Counted from the stretch's first letter, positions 1-9,184 are shown. The stretch: DNA of 64,000 nucleotides from Apilactobacillus kunkeei (GCF_001308195.1 NZ_JXDF01000017.1:124001-188000); one strand, 5' to 3'. Notes: generated by a model from the letters alone, not told the origin. Translations and numbers: made by a program.

Positions 1-7
1 TTTTTAT

Positions 8-388
8 TTACTTCTTAGTCTTTCCATTCCAGTTTCTAAAACCTGATTTTAGGATATAAATATCTTTGTATCCATTCTTACCAAGTAAAATAGCTGTCTT
101 AATACTCAAAGTCTTACCTTGGTCGTATAAGTACACTGGCATGTCTTTTCGAATGTTCTTATAAAACATCTTGATTGTTGAGTAAGGAATACTTCTGGCA
201 CCTAAAATGTGACCAGATTCAAAGTCTCTGTTTTCTCTTAAGTCAACAATTTGTCCCCTGTGACTACCTTGCTTGAATTCTTCTTCATCAACAAAAGTAG
301 CAACACGGTTTGCTCTCATTCTAGTAATGCTGTTATAGATTAGGATTGCTAATAGAATAACAACAATTAAAAGCATGGATGGAATCAT
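8..388 (-). CDS. Membrane-anchored rhodanese-like protein (YqhL type), catalytic Cys absent
   Basis: This 126-residue protein has one N-terminal membrane segment (about residues 4-20) followed by a single rhodanese fold (about 28-125). Rhodaneses transfer sulfur through a cysteine at the start of the active-site loop. Here that loop reads YDQGKTLS with Asp89 where the cysteine should be, so persulfide chemistry is unlikely and a binding or regulatory role is more plausible. It is the last gene after 5-FCL, rhomboid, yqgQ and glucokinase, a neighbourhood in which YqhL-like genes are usual. The fold call is good; the function is unknown. Confidence 0.8.
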   Translation of the reverse strand: MIPSMLLIVVILLAILIYNSITRMRANRVATFVDEEEFKQGSHRGQIVDLRENRDFESGHILGARSIPYSTIKMFYKNIRKDMPVYLYDQGKTLSIKTAILLGKNGYKDIYILKSGFRNWNGKTKK

Positions 389-408
389 GTGTTATTACAC
401 CCCTAATG

Positions 409-1377
409 TTATTTGTTAATGTTTCTTAAAGCTAATGAACCAGCACCAATTACCCCAGCATCGTTACCTAATTGAGCTAGACGAATCTTGGTAGAATCTC
501 TAACAGGTCTAAATGCATTTTCTTGGAAGTACTTAGTTGTTGGTTGTAATAATGTGTTTCCAGCGTTTGAAACACCACCACCGATAACAATGTTGTCAGG
601 GTTCAATGTGTTACCAACGTTAGCTAATGCGAGACCTAAGTAGTAACATACGTGATCTACGACTTGGTTTGCAAAAATATCACCGTTGTCAGCTAGGAAG
701 AAGACAACCTTTGAAGTTACTTCTTCACCTGAATTAATCATTTCCTTTAGTCTTGATTGACCAGTGAATTCGCTTGAAAGGTTCTTAGCAACCTTAACAA
801 CACCAGTAGCTGAAGCGTATTGTTCTAGACAACCGCGCTTACCACAAGTACATTCGAATCCACCTGGTTCAACAGTAATGTGACCAATTTCACCAGCACC
901 ACCGTTAACACCGTGAGCTAATTCACCGTTAACGATAACACCTCCACCAACACCAGTTCCTAGTGTTACGAATACAACGTCTGAGTCCTTACTTCCGGCA
1001 CCCTTCCAGTATTCACCTAGTGAAGCAACGTTAGCATCGTTATCTAAAGCAAATGGTAGGCCTAATGCTTTTTCGATTTGATCCTTAATATGTTGGGTAG
1101 TCTTCCAGTTTAGGTTGTAAGCCCCAATTACAGTACCTTCCTCACGGTTTACTGAACCTGGAGTTCCCATTCCAATTCCAATAAAGTCGTCAATTTTATG
1201 ATCAGAGTCCTCCATCTTTTTTGCGATAGAGTTAATGATATTTGGAACAATATTTTCTCCGTTAGCGCTTACATCGGTGGTAATAGCCCACTTATCTAAG
1301 ATTTCACCGCTATCAGTTAGGAATGCCAACTTAGTTGTTGTACCTCCTAAATCGATTCCAATTAACTTACGTACCAT
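409..1377 (-). CDS. glcK: Glucokinase, ROK family
   Basis: Phosphorylates glucose with ATP in the cytoplasm, feeding glucose-6-phosphate to the phosphoketolase or glycolytic route. The 322-residue protein opens with the phosphate-binding motif GIDLGGTT (7-14). It carries the sugar-binding DNDAN segment (112-116) and the ROK zinc motif with His166, Cys176, Cys178 and Cys183. Length is typical. It lies 24 bases downstream of yqgQ and 20 bases upstream of the rhodanese gene, so the group is probably co-transcribed. ROK repressors are excluded because there is no N-terminal helix-turn-helix. Confidence 0.95.
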   Translation of the reverse strand: MVRKLIGIDLGGTTTKLAFLTDSGEILDKWAITTDVSANGENIVPNIINSIAKKMEDSDHKIDDFIGIGMGTPGSVNREEGTVIGAYNLNWKTTQHIKDQIEKALGLPFALDNDANVASLGEYWKGAGSKDSDVVFVTLGTGVGGGVIVNGELAHGVNGGAGEIGHITVEPGGFECTCGKRGCLEQYASATGVVKVAKNLSSEFTGQSRLKEMINSGEEVTSKVVFFLADNGDIFANQVVDHVCYYLGLALANVGNTLNPDNIVIGGGVSNAGNTLLQPTTKYFQENAFRPVRDSTKIRLAQLGNDAGVIGAGSLALRNINK

Positions 1378-1401
1378 TTTAGTTTCCTCCTAAAAATTGT
1401 A

Positions 1402-1599
1402 TTATTTCTTTTCTTCGATTCCATGTTCATGTTTTAATACAAGCTTTGCCTGTATGAACTCTTCTTTAGTTACGAGTCCAGCATCATGTAGATGATCAAG
1501 CTCTAATGCCATAACCTCTATATCCCACAATCTTTTGCCAACGTAAACATAGATTCCAAATTTTTTTAAAAGTTGTTGAACATCGTACAACGTCTTCAT
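1402..1599 (-). CDS. yqgQ: YqgQ family small protein (DUF910)
   Basis: A 65-residue cytoplasmic protein beginning MKTLYDVQQLL and ending in a charged tail. The family occurs across Bacilli between the rhomboid and glucokinase genes, as it does here; its function is not established. The start at 1599 is preferred over an upstream in-frame ATG at 1626 because an AGGA element sits just upstream of 1599, and family members begin at this methionine. The gene starts 30 bases after the rhomboid stop, in the same transcriptional unit. Confidence 0.85.
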   Translation of the reverse strand: MKTLYDVQQLLKKFGIYVYVGKRLWDIEVMALELDHLHDAGLVTKEEFIQAKLVLKHEHGIEEKK

Positions 1600-1629
1600 T
1601 TTCCCACATCCTAACGAAAAATGCACTAA

Positions 1630-2340
1630 TTAATTTGCAAAATAACCAGTTTTTAAGCAAAAATATGCAAATACTAGCAATACAATTAATGCCAATATTT
1701 TCTTTACCATTGGAATTTTAAACTCTGATGGTAGTCCTACTACGTAAGGCAATAAGAACCCAGCAATTAAACCACCAATATGACCTATTATATCAATATC
1801 TGGTGACATTAAGTCGAATCCAATGTTCAAGACGATTAGTAATAGAAAACTTTGTGACATTCTTCTGACATACATATTATCATGAAATGTTTCACCTAAC
1901 ATCAAAAATACACCGAACAATCCAAAGATAGCGGTACTTGCACCAGCACTTGCTCCATTTGAGAATGCAAATCCGGCAATGTTACCAAATATTCCTGACA
2001 ACATGAAAATCACAAGAAATCTAATGTGTCCAAAAATCTTTTCAAGCTGAATCCCTACATAGTATAAACTAATTCCGTTCATTAAAATATGTAGAAATGA
2101 TAGATGAATAAATATTGGTGTGATGAATCTCCACCATTGACCAAATTGGACTAGTGGACGATACATAGCACCATAATTAATAATTGCATCCGTTGAATTT
2201 GTAACGATACCAAATAAATATACGAATATAATTATTGCTAAAATTCCTTCAGTCATAAAAGGAACATCATCTATTTTTCGATATAAACGATTATTTGAAA
2301 TTTGAGTGAATAATTGTTTCAACTTGTTGATCAAACTCAT
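1630..2340 (-). CDS. gluP: Rhomboid family intramembrane serine protease
   Basis: A 236-residue polytopic membrane protein with a short cytoplasmic N-terminus and about six to seven hydrophobic segments. The rhomboid signature is complete: HILMN with His84 and Asn88, the nucleophile motif GAST with Ser135, and the general base His187 in IIGHIGG. It should cleave substrates within the membrane. It lacks the long N- and C-terminal extensions of Bacillus GluP. Its start overlaps the last 50 bases of the upstream 5-FCL gene in another frame, with a GGAAAG element before the ATG. The substrate is unknown. Confidence 0.9.
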   Translation of the reverse strand: MSLINKLKQLFTQISNNRLYRKIDDVPFMTEGILAIIIFVYLFGIVTNSTDAIINYGAMYRPLVQFGQWWRFITPIFIHLSFLHILMNGISLYYVGIQLEKIFGHIRFLVIFMLSGIFGNIAGFAFSNGASAGASTAIFGLFGVFLMLGETFHDNMYVRRMSQSFLLLIVLNIGFDLMSPDIDIIGHIGGLIAGFLLPYVVGLPSEFKIPMVKKILALIVLLVFAYFCLKTGYFAN

Positions 2341-2833
2341 CTACTTTCCATATTGATTTTTCATACATTCTAATTCTATCAGCAAGTGCAATAGTATTTC
2401 CAGGATAATCAACTAAAACTCGGTCATAGTATCCACCACCATAGCCAAGTCGATTATTATTAGACATATCAAAAGCCATTCCCGGAACAATCAACAAATC
2501 AATATCATTGACGTCGACGCCTTGACCATCAACTGGTTCAGAAATCCCCATTTTATTAACAAACAACTTGGTTTCATGGTTGTACTCAATGAAATCCATA
2601 TCGCTCTTATTAATCACCTTGGGAACATATACTCTTTTGTTATCACTTAGTGCTTTTTCAATGATTGGATCAGTATCAATCTCGATATCAGTACTAAGGG
2701 TTACTCCAATTGAAGTTGCCGCAATCCACTCATTAGTTTCAAACAACTGATTATATAAATATTGTACATCTTCTCTATTATCTAAATTTTTAAGTTTATT
2801 TAAAATTTCACTTCGAGCTGCTGATTTATCCAT
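2291..2833 (-). CDS. 5-formyltetrahydrofolate cyclo-ligase
   Basis: Converts 5-formyl-THF to 5,10-methenyl-THF with ATP, returning stored folate to the one-carbon pool. The 180-residue protein has the family landmarks LIVPGMAFD (about 114-122) and the phosphate-binding loop LGYGGGYYDR (about 128-138). A Shine-Dalgarno-like GGGAAGTG precedes the ATG at 2833. The 3' end overlaps the rhomboid gene by 50 bases, which suggests translational coupling. Folate metabolism is also represented in this window by folA and thyA, but in a separate operon. Known as ygfA, yqgN or fau in other species. Confidence 0.93.
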   Translation of the reverse strand: MDKSAARSEILNKLKNLDNREDVQYLYNQLFETNEWIAATSIGVTLSTDIEIDTDPIIEKALSDNKRVYVPKVINKSDMDFIEYNHETKLFVNKMGISEPVDGQGVDVNDIDLLIVPGMAFDMSNNNRLGYGGGYYDRVLVDYPGNTIALADRIRMYEKSIWKVDEFDQQVETIIHSNFK

Positions 2834-2853
2834 CTATTCACTTCCCAGAATAT

Positions 2854-2888
2854 AAAAAAAGGATTTGGGCCTTTAAACCCGAATCCTT
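2854..2888 (-). terminator. Rho-independent terminator after rpmG
   Basis: Read on the minus strand, AGGATTCGGG pairs with CCCAAATCCT around a short AT-rich loop and is followed by a run of T residues. The stem begins at the rpmG stop codon. It separates rpmG from the 5-FCL operon. Confidence 0.85.
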
Positions 2889-3036
2889 ATTTTGTTTCAC
2901 GATGTAATGTAACTTTTCTTTCACGTGGACAGTATTTCTTTAATTCCAAACGATCAGGGTTGTTACGACGACTCTTAGTTGATAAGTAATTACGTTCGTG
3001 ACATTCTGTACATTCTAAAGTAATGTGTACTCTCAT
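2887..3036 (-). CDS. rpmG: 50S ribosomal protein L33
   Basis: A 49-residue basic protein, read directly from the sequence, beginning [17 protein letters not shown] and ending TLHRETK. The strong ribosome-binding site GGAGGTG lies eight bases before the ATG. Three cysteines are visible (Cys9, Cys12, Cys36). The fourth position of the zinc ribbon seen in four-Cys L33 forms is occupied by charged residues, giving the CPRERK segment familiar from one of the Bacillus-type L33 paralogues. It stands alone between the PBP gene and a terminator. Other rpmG copies may exist outside the window. Confidence 0.95.
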   Translation of the reverse strand: MRVHITLECTECHERNYLSTKSRRNNPDRLELKKYCPRERKVTLHRETK

Positions 3037-3145
3037 CTTAGTTACACCTCCAAGTTAGTTGTATTTTTAATTTTTATATAAACAACTTTCAACTCTTAAT
3101 ATATTATCATTTTTTCTTTGATTTGACCAGAGTTTATATAAATAT

Positions 3146-3170
3146 TGTTAAGGAAAATTACTTAACAGCA
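3146..3170 (-). terminator. Possible weak terminator after the PBP gene
   Basis: A 7-bp inverted repeat, TGTTAAG with CTTAACA around a 7-base AT-rich loop, lies directly after the PBP stop codon. The downstream sequence is AT-rich but not a clean T run, so termination may be partial. Confidence 0.35.
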
Positions 3171-3171
3171 A

Positions 3172-5235
3172 TTATTTCAAGCCACTGTCGGATTGAACGT
3201 ACTTCCAGTATGCTTGATAAATCTTTTGAGCTAAGTCAATATTATTGCTTTCTGCGTTACTTGGCAAGTTTGGAATTGCAACTACAACTACCACTTGTGG
3301 ATTATCTGAAGGAGCAAATGATCCCAAACTCAAAGTAACAGTTTCAACTGGTTTTGAACCCTTCTTTCCACTTGAGTAGAATGTTTGGGCAGTACCAGTC
3401 TTAGCTGAAATTGAAGGTTTAACAGTATTTAAAGTAATACCGGTTCTGTATTCGTTAGTACCATGAACCACCTTGTAGAAACCATCAGTAACAACTTTTC
3501 TTTGTGCAGCTGTCATATCAATCTTGTTTAGTACAGTTGGTGTAACAGTGTATTTAACTCGACCTAACTTACCACTCTTATTTGAAGCACGGATGCTTTG
3601 AACGATGTGAGGTTCAATTCTGTATCCACCATTAGCAATTGTAGAAATGTATTGAGCAACTTGCATTGGTGTGTAAGCATCATAGTTACCGTAAGATAAA
3701 TCAAGTGCCTTACCAATGTTTGCTGAACCACTAGGACCTTGAATACCCTTTGTTTCACCAGGTAAATCAATTCCAGTGTATACACCTAAACCAAATTGGT
3801 TGAAGTAACCTCTCATAATATTGAAGACATCTGGATTCATTGTTAATGCTCCACCTTCAACGTAGTTGAACTTAGCTTCTTTCATTGCTAATTGCATCAT
3901 GTAAGAGTTAGATGAAACTTCAAGCGCTGTTGAAGCATCGAGTGCAATATCATGATTACCATTTTGGTTAAACCATGATGCCTTTCTGATTCCACCAGTT
4001 AAAATTGGCTTATCAGTTAAAGTAGAGTTAGTTGGTGTAATAACCTTGTCCATTAAAGCACCAGAAATCATGGCACCTTTAACAACAGAACCCATAACGA
4101 TTGAACTGTTAATTGTTCCAAGAGCATTTGGAGTTTCTTTTCCAGTTTCTGGATCACGACTAACCCCAGCTAAACCGATAATTCCACCAGTATTAGGGTT
4201 CATAACAACTGCGTATGCACCTGTTGAATTACCAGTACCTTGATCAGCTTCTTCAACTAGTGATTGAATCTTCTTTTCGAATTCAGAGTTAATGGTTAAT
4301 TGAAGGTTATCACCCTTTTGACCACCATATTGTTTAACAGCTTTATCTAAGCTACCACCCTTGATTAAGGTTTGTGATTTTGAACCACGTAAAGTAGCTT
4401 CGTATTTTTCTTCTAGGTAACTTTGACCAACACTATCATTTCTGGAGTAACCTTCTGCTAATAGTGTATTGATTCTGTCACTTGGCAAACCAACCTTTTC
4501 AGAAGAAACAGTTCCAACAATACTTTGAATGGCGTTACCGTTTGGATATTCTCTTGTCCAACTATCACCAATTTGAACACCAGGCATTTCATCTAAATGT
4601 TCACCAATTTCGGCAATTTCCTTATTAGTAACATTGGTTGTCTTGATGTATGTAGTTGATAATTGGTAAGAACCACTCATCTTTTGGAAGATTGATGCAG
4701 CATTCTTAGTTGCTTTATCTGTGCTGTATAGCTTGTCATTCATAACTTTTTGAAGTTCTAGAGCGTATTCTTCACTAGTACTTGCGCCCTTAGGAAAAGT
4801 AATACTAGAGCTTACTTTCTTAAGGTTATCGGCATTAGCTAAGTAAAAATCAGCTTCTTGTCTAGGAGTTAATGCTGAAGTGTCAACAGTTAAGTATTTG
4901 CCTAATGTGTTGGCAATCTTATATAAGTCAGCACTAGTTACTGATAATCCCTTAGTGTATTGAATAGCTTGGTGGGCTTTATTTCCAACAAGTACACGAC
5001 CGGTAGAATCGTAAATCATCCCTCTTTGCACATTTCCATACTTAACGGAATTATCAGATCGGCTAACTTCAGCCTTATATTGGTTTCCATTAATAACTTG
5101 TAAATAACCCAACTGGATTATTAGAATGGCAAATAAAACTCCGACAACTGTCAGAATAATATTTAATCTAAATGGTACCTTTGAATTTTCCCCACGATCA
5201 CTGTGGTGGAATATTTTTTGCAAAAAACTATTCAA
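3172..5235 (-). CDS. Class B penicillin-binding protein 2 (transpeptidase)
   Basis: A 687-residue peptidoglycan transpeptidase with a short cytoplasmic N-terminus, one membrane anchor (about 24-44), a dimerisation/pedestal domain and a C-terminal penicillin-binding domain. The three active-site motifs are intact: SVVK (383-386, nucleophile Ser383), SSN (441-443) and KTG (612-614). No transglycosylase domain is present, so it is class B. No PASTA repeats are seen at the C-terminus, so it resembles elongation-type PBP2/PbpA more than the divisome PBP2x. It is adjacent to rpmG, as in other lactobacilli, and diverges from yfhO. Elongation versus division is inferred. Confidence 0.92.
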   Translation of the reverse strand: MNSFLQKIFHHSDRGENSKVPFRLNIILTVVGVLFAILIIQLGYLQVINGNQYKAEVSRSDNSVKYGNVQRGMIYDSTGRVLVGNKAHQAIQYTKGLSVTSADLYKIANTLGKYLTVDTSALTPRQEADFYLANADNLKKVSSSITFPKGASTSEEYALELQKVMNDKLYSTDKATKNAASIFQKMSGSYQLSTTYIKTTNVTNKEIAEIGEHLDEMPGVQIGDSWTREYPNGNAIQSIVGTVSSEKVGLPSDRINTLLAEGYSRNDSVGQSYLEEKYEATLRGSKSQTLIKGGSLDKAVKQYGGQKGDNLQLTINSEFEKKIQSLVEEADQGTGNSTGAYAVVMNPNTGGIIGLAGVSRDPETGKETPNALGTINSSIVMGSVVKGAMISGALMDKVITPTNSTLTDKPILTGGIRKASWFNQNGNHDIALDASTALEVSSNSYMMQLAMKEAKFNYVEGGALTMNPDVFNIMRGYFNQFGLGVYTGIDLPGETKGIQGPSGSANIGKALDLSYGNYDAYTPMQVAQYISTIANGGYRIEPHIVQSIRASNKSGKLGRVKYTVTPTVLNKIDMTAAQRKVVTDGFYKVVHGTNEYRTGITLNTVKPSISAKTGTAQTFYSSGKKGSKPVETVTLSLGSFAPSDNPQVVVVVAIPNLPSNAESNNIDLAQKIYQAYWKYVQSDSGLK

Positions 5236-5288
5236 AACAATCTAACTCCTTAATTATTATATGTTAATCAGTCATTTAGTCTGGTTTA

Positions 5289-5317
5289 TTGTATACTATA
5301 GTTGGTTACTTTATAAG
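5289..5317 (+). promoter_or_regulatory. Promoter for yfhO
   Basis: On the plus strand TTGTAT (5289-5294) and TATAAG (5312-5317) are separated by 17 bases, with the yfhO ATG about 32 bases further on. The -10 lies inside a palindrome shared with the opposing PBP promoter. Confidence 0.5.
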
Positions 5318-5323
5318 TAACAA
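5295..5323 (-). promoter_or_regulatory. Promoter for the PBP gene
   Basis: On the minus strand a -35 TTGTTA (5318-5323) and a -10 TATAGT (5295-5300) are separated by exactly 17 bases. The start codon follows about 60 bases downstream. It overlaps the divergent yfhO promoter. Confidence 0.6.
5305..5321. repeat. Palindrome between divergent promoters, candidate operator
   Basis: GTTACTTTATAAGTAAC is a perfect 7-bp inverted repeat around a 3-base centre. It covers the spacer and part of the -35 of the PBP promoter and the -10 of the yfhO promoter. The position would suit a shared repressor, but the regulator is not identifiable from sequence. Confidence 0.5.
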
Positions 5324-5348
5324 TCAAAATACATAGGAAGTATTAACT

Positions 5349-7946
5349 ATGATTAATTCAATTAAAAAAATCATAAAAAAACACCGCTTATACTTATTAA
5401 GCTTTTTTATTCCATTTATTATTATGTCATGTTATTTTGCTTACCGCAATATGTTTCCATTTGGAAATAGTAGCATTTTAACTGTGGATCTAGGTCAACA
5501 ATATGTAGATTTATTCGCATATTTCCGTCGAACAATTCTATCTTTAGACCTACATAGCATATTATACTCATTTTCAAACGGATATGGTGGAGAAATGATT
5601 GGAATTTGGGGATATTACCTATTAAGTCCGCTTAATATCATTTTATTAATCATCCCTGCTAAGTTTATCAACTTTTCAATTCTTTTGATAACACTATTTA
5701 AATACGGTTTATCAGGATTAACTTTCAGCATTTTTCTAAAACATAAAGGTATCAAAAAAGACCTAATTATTTTATCAATGGCAATTACCTATGCTCTTAA
5801 TGGATGGATGATTGCTAACCAATTAAATGTAATGTGGTTGGATGGTGTTATCCTACTACCAATTATCATTATGGGTATTGATCGAATTTTTAAACACAAC
5901 AAATATAGTCTATTCATTATTAGTTACACGGCAATGTTAGTCATTAACTACTACATTGCATACATGATTACGATTTTTTCTGTTATCTATGTAATTGGCA
6001 AGTTAATCAATGATGACCATTCGTTAAAAATGCGTCTTGGTAGATTAATCTCGATTGGTGTTAGCTATTTCGTATCATTACTGCTTTCAGCATTCATCTT
6101 TTTACCAAACCTAATCGAACTTAAAAACGGTAAAGGTGCATATACTCTATCAACATTTAAGTGGAAGGTTGAATATAGCCCATTGAAAATGATAAGTAAA
6201 CTTTTTGATGGTAGCTTCAACTTTTCTCAAATGCCAAGCGGTTACCCTAACATCTTTATTGGTGCGATTGCCGTAATTGGTTTCATAATATTCTTCTGCA
6301 ATAAACAAATTCAGTTAAAACGAAAAATCACTGCACTTGCCATCACAGTTATCCTAATTGTTTCGATGTTCTTTGAACCATTAGATTTACTATGGCACGC
6401 AATGCAATTTCCAATTTGGTATCCTTACCGTTTTTCATTTATTTTTTGCTTTTGGATTATATATATCGCTGCAATTGGTTTGGATAAGCAAGCTGGACAC
6501 ATTAACATCAAAGAAATTATCATCTCCGGGGTTATTTTAATTGCTGGTTTAATTTATACAGCTTTAAACATCAATAGCTTTAACTACTTATCACTAACCA
6601 AGTATTTAATTTCATTGGCATTTGTTGCCATTAGTTTTATCGTTATCCATGTATCAAACAAGTACAATAAGTACTACCTACTTTGCTTGGTAGTTATTGC
6701 AATTGGTGATACGGGACTGAACGCGTTTAATTCCTTAAACGCCATTAGTTATGTATCAAATGATGATTATATGAAGTACACAGCAACATTAAATCGTCAC
6801 GTGAATGATATTAAACAAAAGGATAATAGTTTCTATCGAATCAGTAAAGATTTCTATCGAACTAGAGATGATCCAATCGAATCAAACTTTTACGGTGGTT
6901 CGACATTCTCATCGACACTTAGAAAATCAACACCGGATTTCAACCAAAAGATTGGTAATGCATATACTACCGGATCAATTGATTATTCAAACGGAACCAT
7001 CGTAACTGACTCATTACTTTCATTTAAGTACTTCATTAATACGATTAACTACAATAAGACATATCCGATGATTCAAAAGAGTAGCAATCGTTATGATATC
7101 GTCAATAATGATGTGCAAAAGATAGATATCTTCCAAACCTTTAAATCAAACAATGCATTCCCACTTGTTTACACAGCATCTGATAATGTATTTTCAAAAA
7201 TCATTGCATCAGATCCTATTAAGTACCAAAACTCGATGGTTAAACAAGTCACTGGTAATAATAGCGACGTGTTCAATGAAAACATGCACTACACTATTCT
7301 TTCTGAAAACACTAATGCATTAACTGGCTTAAACAACCAAGTAATCGCTAAAAACAATCTTCTAAAAGATGGCGAAATCGTAATCAAGTATAAGCACCAA
7401 AATAACAAGGTACCTTACATGATAGTTCCAGCTTCAATGAATCAACAAAAATGTAGCATTAAGGTTAATGGTGAAGAATTAAACCTTCCAAGCGAATTTC
7501 AAAGTACTTTCGTTGTAAGCTTGCCAAACAACAAGGATAATAAAATTACCATCAAGCTATTAAACGGCAAAGTATACACTAACGAGTTTAATATCGCTTC
7601 CTTAAACCTACCTAAATTCCTAAGTGAAACAAAGGCAATTAGAAAACAAAACAACAATATTAAACTTAACGGTAATACCGTTTCTGCTGATATTAACGTA
7701 TCTACAAAGCGTCAAGCCGTTGCAACCTCAATTCCATACTCCAATGGATGGACGTTGACTGTCGATGGTAAGAAACACCCTATTAAGGTGATCAATGATG
7801 AATTCATTGGTTTTAATAATCTTTCAGTCGGCAAACACAAAATCAAGTTATCATTCTATCCTTCAGGATTAAACGCTGGAATAACAATCTCAGTACTAAC
7901 CTTGCTGTTTGTAGTTGGATTTTATATTTACAAGAAAAAAAGATAA
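5349..7946 (+). CDS. yfhO: YfhO family multi-spanning membrane protein
   Basis: An 865-residue membrane protein with about a dozen hydrophobic segments in the first half (from residue 13 to about 460). A large extracytoplasmic domain (about 470-835) follows, then one C-terminal membrane segment ending in a lysine-rich tail. This layout matches YfhO-family GT-C-like proteins, some of which add sugars to lipoteichoic acid in Firmicutes together with a CsbB-type glycosyltransferase that makes the lipid-linked donor. No such partner gene is visible here. The gene is monocistronic, between divergent promoters and a bidirectional terminator. A glycosylation role is inferred from the family. Confidence 0.8.
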   Translation: MINSIKKIIKKHRLYLLSFFIPFIIMSCYFAYRNMFPFGNSSILTVDLGQQYVDLFAYFRRTILSLDLHSILYSFSNGYGGEMIGIWGYYLLSPLNIILLIIPAKFINFSILLITLFKYGLSGLTFSIFLKHKGIKKDLIILSMAITYALNGWMIANQLNVMWLDGVILLPIIIMGIDRIFKHNKYSLFIISYTAMLVINYYIAYMITIFSVIYVIGKLINDDHSLKMRLGRLISIGVSYFVSLLLSAFIFLPNLIELKNGKGAYTLSTFKWKVEYSPLKMISKLFDGSFNFSQMPSGYPNIFIGAIAVIGFIIFFCNKQIQLKRKITALAITVILIVSMFFEPLDLLWHAMQFPIWYPYRFSFIFCFWIIYIAAIGLDKQAGHINIKEIIISGVILIAGLIYTALNINSFNYLSLTKYLISLAFVAISFIVIHVSNKYNKYYLLCLVVIAIGDTGLNAFNSLNAISYVSNDDYMKYTATLNRHVNDIKQKDNSFYRISKDFYRTRDDPIESNFYGGSTFSSTLRKSTPDFNQKIGNAYTTGSIDYSNGTIVTDSLLSFKYFINTINYNKTYPMIQKSSNRYDIVNNDVQKIDIFQTFKSNNAFPLVYTASDNVFSKIIASDPIKYQNSMVKQVTGNNSDVFNENMHYTILSENTNALTGLNNQVIAKNNLLKDGEIVIKYKHQNNKVPYMIVPASMNQQKCSIKVNGEELNLPSEFQSTFVVSLPNNKDNKITIKLLNGKVYTNEFNIASLNLPKFLSETKAIRKQNNNIKLNGNTVSADINVSTKRQAVATSIPYSNGWTLTVDGKKHPIKVINDEFIGFNNLSVGKHKIKLSFYPSGLNAGITISVLTLLFVVGFYIYKKKR

Positions 7947-7982
7947 TAAAAAAGGACTCGTCTAAACGAGTCCTTTTTATTT
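7947..7982. terminator. Bidirectional terminator between yfhO and greA
   Basis: GGACTCG and CGAGTCC (7954-7973) form a perfect stem flanked by A runs on one side and T runs on the other. It can therefore terminate both yfhO and the convergent pheST-mltG-udk-greA transcript. Confidence 0.92.
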
Positions 7983-7989
7983 TATAAAG

Positions 7990-8466
7990 TTATTCAACAG
8001 AAATAATCTTAACTTTCATGTCACCGGCAGGAATTTCGATAACTACTTCATCGTTAACCTTGTGGCCTAATAGCCCTTTAGCAATTGGTGAATCGTTTGA
8101 AATTTTACCTTCCAATGGATCTGCTTCAGCAGCACCAACGATTTGGTAAGTTTCTGGGTCTTCATCTGGTAGTTCTTTAAAAGTAACCTTCTTACCAACG
8201 TTTACCATATCACTTTCAACGTCATCGTTATCAACAACGTCAGCGTATTGTAGCATGTGTTCTACAGTTGTAATACGGCTTTCTAGCATACTTTGTTCGT
8301 TCTTAGCTGATTCATATTCAGAATTTTCTGATAAATCACCATAACTTCTGGCAATCTTGATTCTTTCAATGATTTGTGGACGTTGATTTAATCTTAAATC
8401 TTCCAATTCAGCTTCAAGTTTTTGTTTACCTTCGACTGTCATTGGGTAGCTTTCATCTTTAGCCAT
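7990..8466 (-). CDS. greA: Transcription elongation factor GreA
   Basis: Rescues backtracked RNA polymerase by stimulating cleavage of the transcript 3' end. The 158-residue protein has the N-terminal antiparallel coiled coil (about 10-80) with acidic tip residues Asp44 and Glu47 in [10 protein letters not shown]. The C-terminal FKBP-like domain ends in VKIISVE. Length is typical. It is the last gene of the probable pheS-pheT-mltG-udk-greA unit, 22 bases after udk and followed by a strong terminator. Confidence 0.96.
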   Translation of the reverse strand: MAKDESYPMTVEGKQKLEAELEDLRLNQRPQIIERIKIARSYGDLSENSEYESAKNEQSMLESRITTVEHMLQYADVVDNDDVESDMVNVGKKVTFKELPDEDPETYQIVGAAEADPLEGKISNDSPIAKGLLGHKVNDEVVIEIPAGDMKVKIISVE

Positions 8467-8488
8467 TATAAACTCTCCTTTAAATTAA

Positions 8489-9163
8489 TTAGATTGTTGT
8501 ATCAATATTATTGAAAACCTTGTTGTTACCGTGTTTTACCAAGATTGATTGAATCTTAGTTGTTAATAAATCAATCGCAACTTGGTTCTTACCACCTTCT
8601 GGAACGATGATATCTGCGTAACGCTTACTTGGTTCAACAAATTGGTTGTACATTGGGCGAACAGTTTCCAAGTATTGTTGGATAACTTCATCCAATGTTC
8701 TGCCACGTTCCTTGGTATCTCTTTGAATTCTTCTTAAAATACGAATGTCGTCGTCAGTATCAACGAACACCTTAATGTCCATTAAATCTCTAAGACGCTT
8801 GTCGTCTAGGATTAAGATTCCTTCTAGGATGATAACATCACGTGGTTCTTGAGTAACTGTTTCAGTACTACGATTTAATTTAGTGTAGTCATAAACCGGT
8901 TTTTCAATTGCTTCATAGTTTAGAAGCTTATTCAAATGTTCTAGTAATAAGTCACTATCAAAAGCTAATGGATGATCGTAGTTAGTTTCTTCTCTTTCAG
9001 CCATTGTCTTATGTGATTGATCCTTGTAGTAAGAATCTTGTTGCAAAATCATAATTGAATGACCCAATAGTTGGTTAAAGATGGCACGACTAACAGTAGT
9101 TTTACCACTACCTGAACCACCAGTAACACCAATAACAACGGGACGCTTTTTCTTTTCTACCAT
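8489..9163 (-). CDS. udk: Uridine kinase
   Basis: Phosphorylates uridine and cytidine to UMP and CMP in pyrimidine salvage. The 224-residue protein has the P-loop [10 protein letters not shown] (13-22) and the motifs YYKDQSH and NYDHPLAFD typical of bacterial Udk. It is of normal length and sits between mltG and greA with gaps of about 21 bases, a common lactobacilli arrangement. Confidence 0.95.
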   Translation of the reverse strand: MVEKKKRPVVIGVTGGSGSGKTTVSRAIFNQLLGHSIMILQQDSYYKDQSHKTMAEREETNYDHPLAFDSDLLLEHLNKLLNYEAIEKPVYDYTKLNRSTETVTQEPRDVIILEGILILDDKRLRDLMDIKVFVDTDDDIRILRRIQRDTKERGRTLDEVIQQYLETVRPMYNQFVEPSKRYADIIVPEGGKNQVAIDLLTTKIQSILVKHGNNKVFNNIDTTI

Positions 9164-9184
9164 AATAATCTCTCCATAACCGAT

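Noticed and set aside
3123-3338. Plus-strand frame over the 3' end of the PBP gene
   Set aside because: Most of it is antisense to the PBP C-terminus, with no ribosome-binding site.
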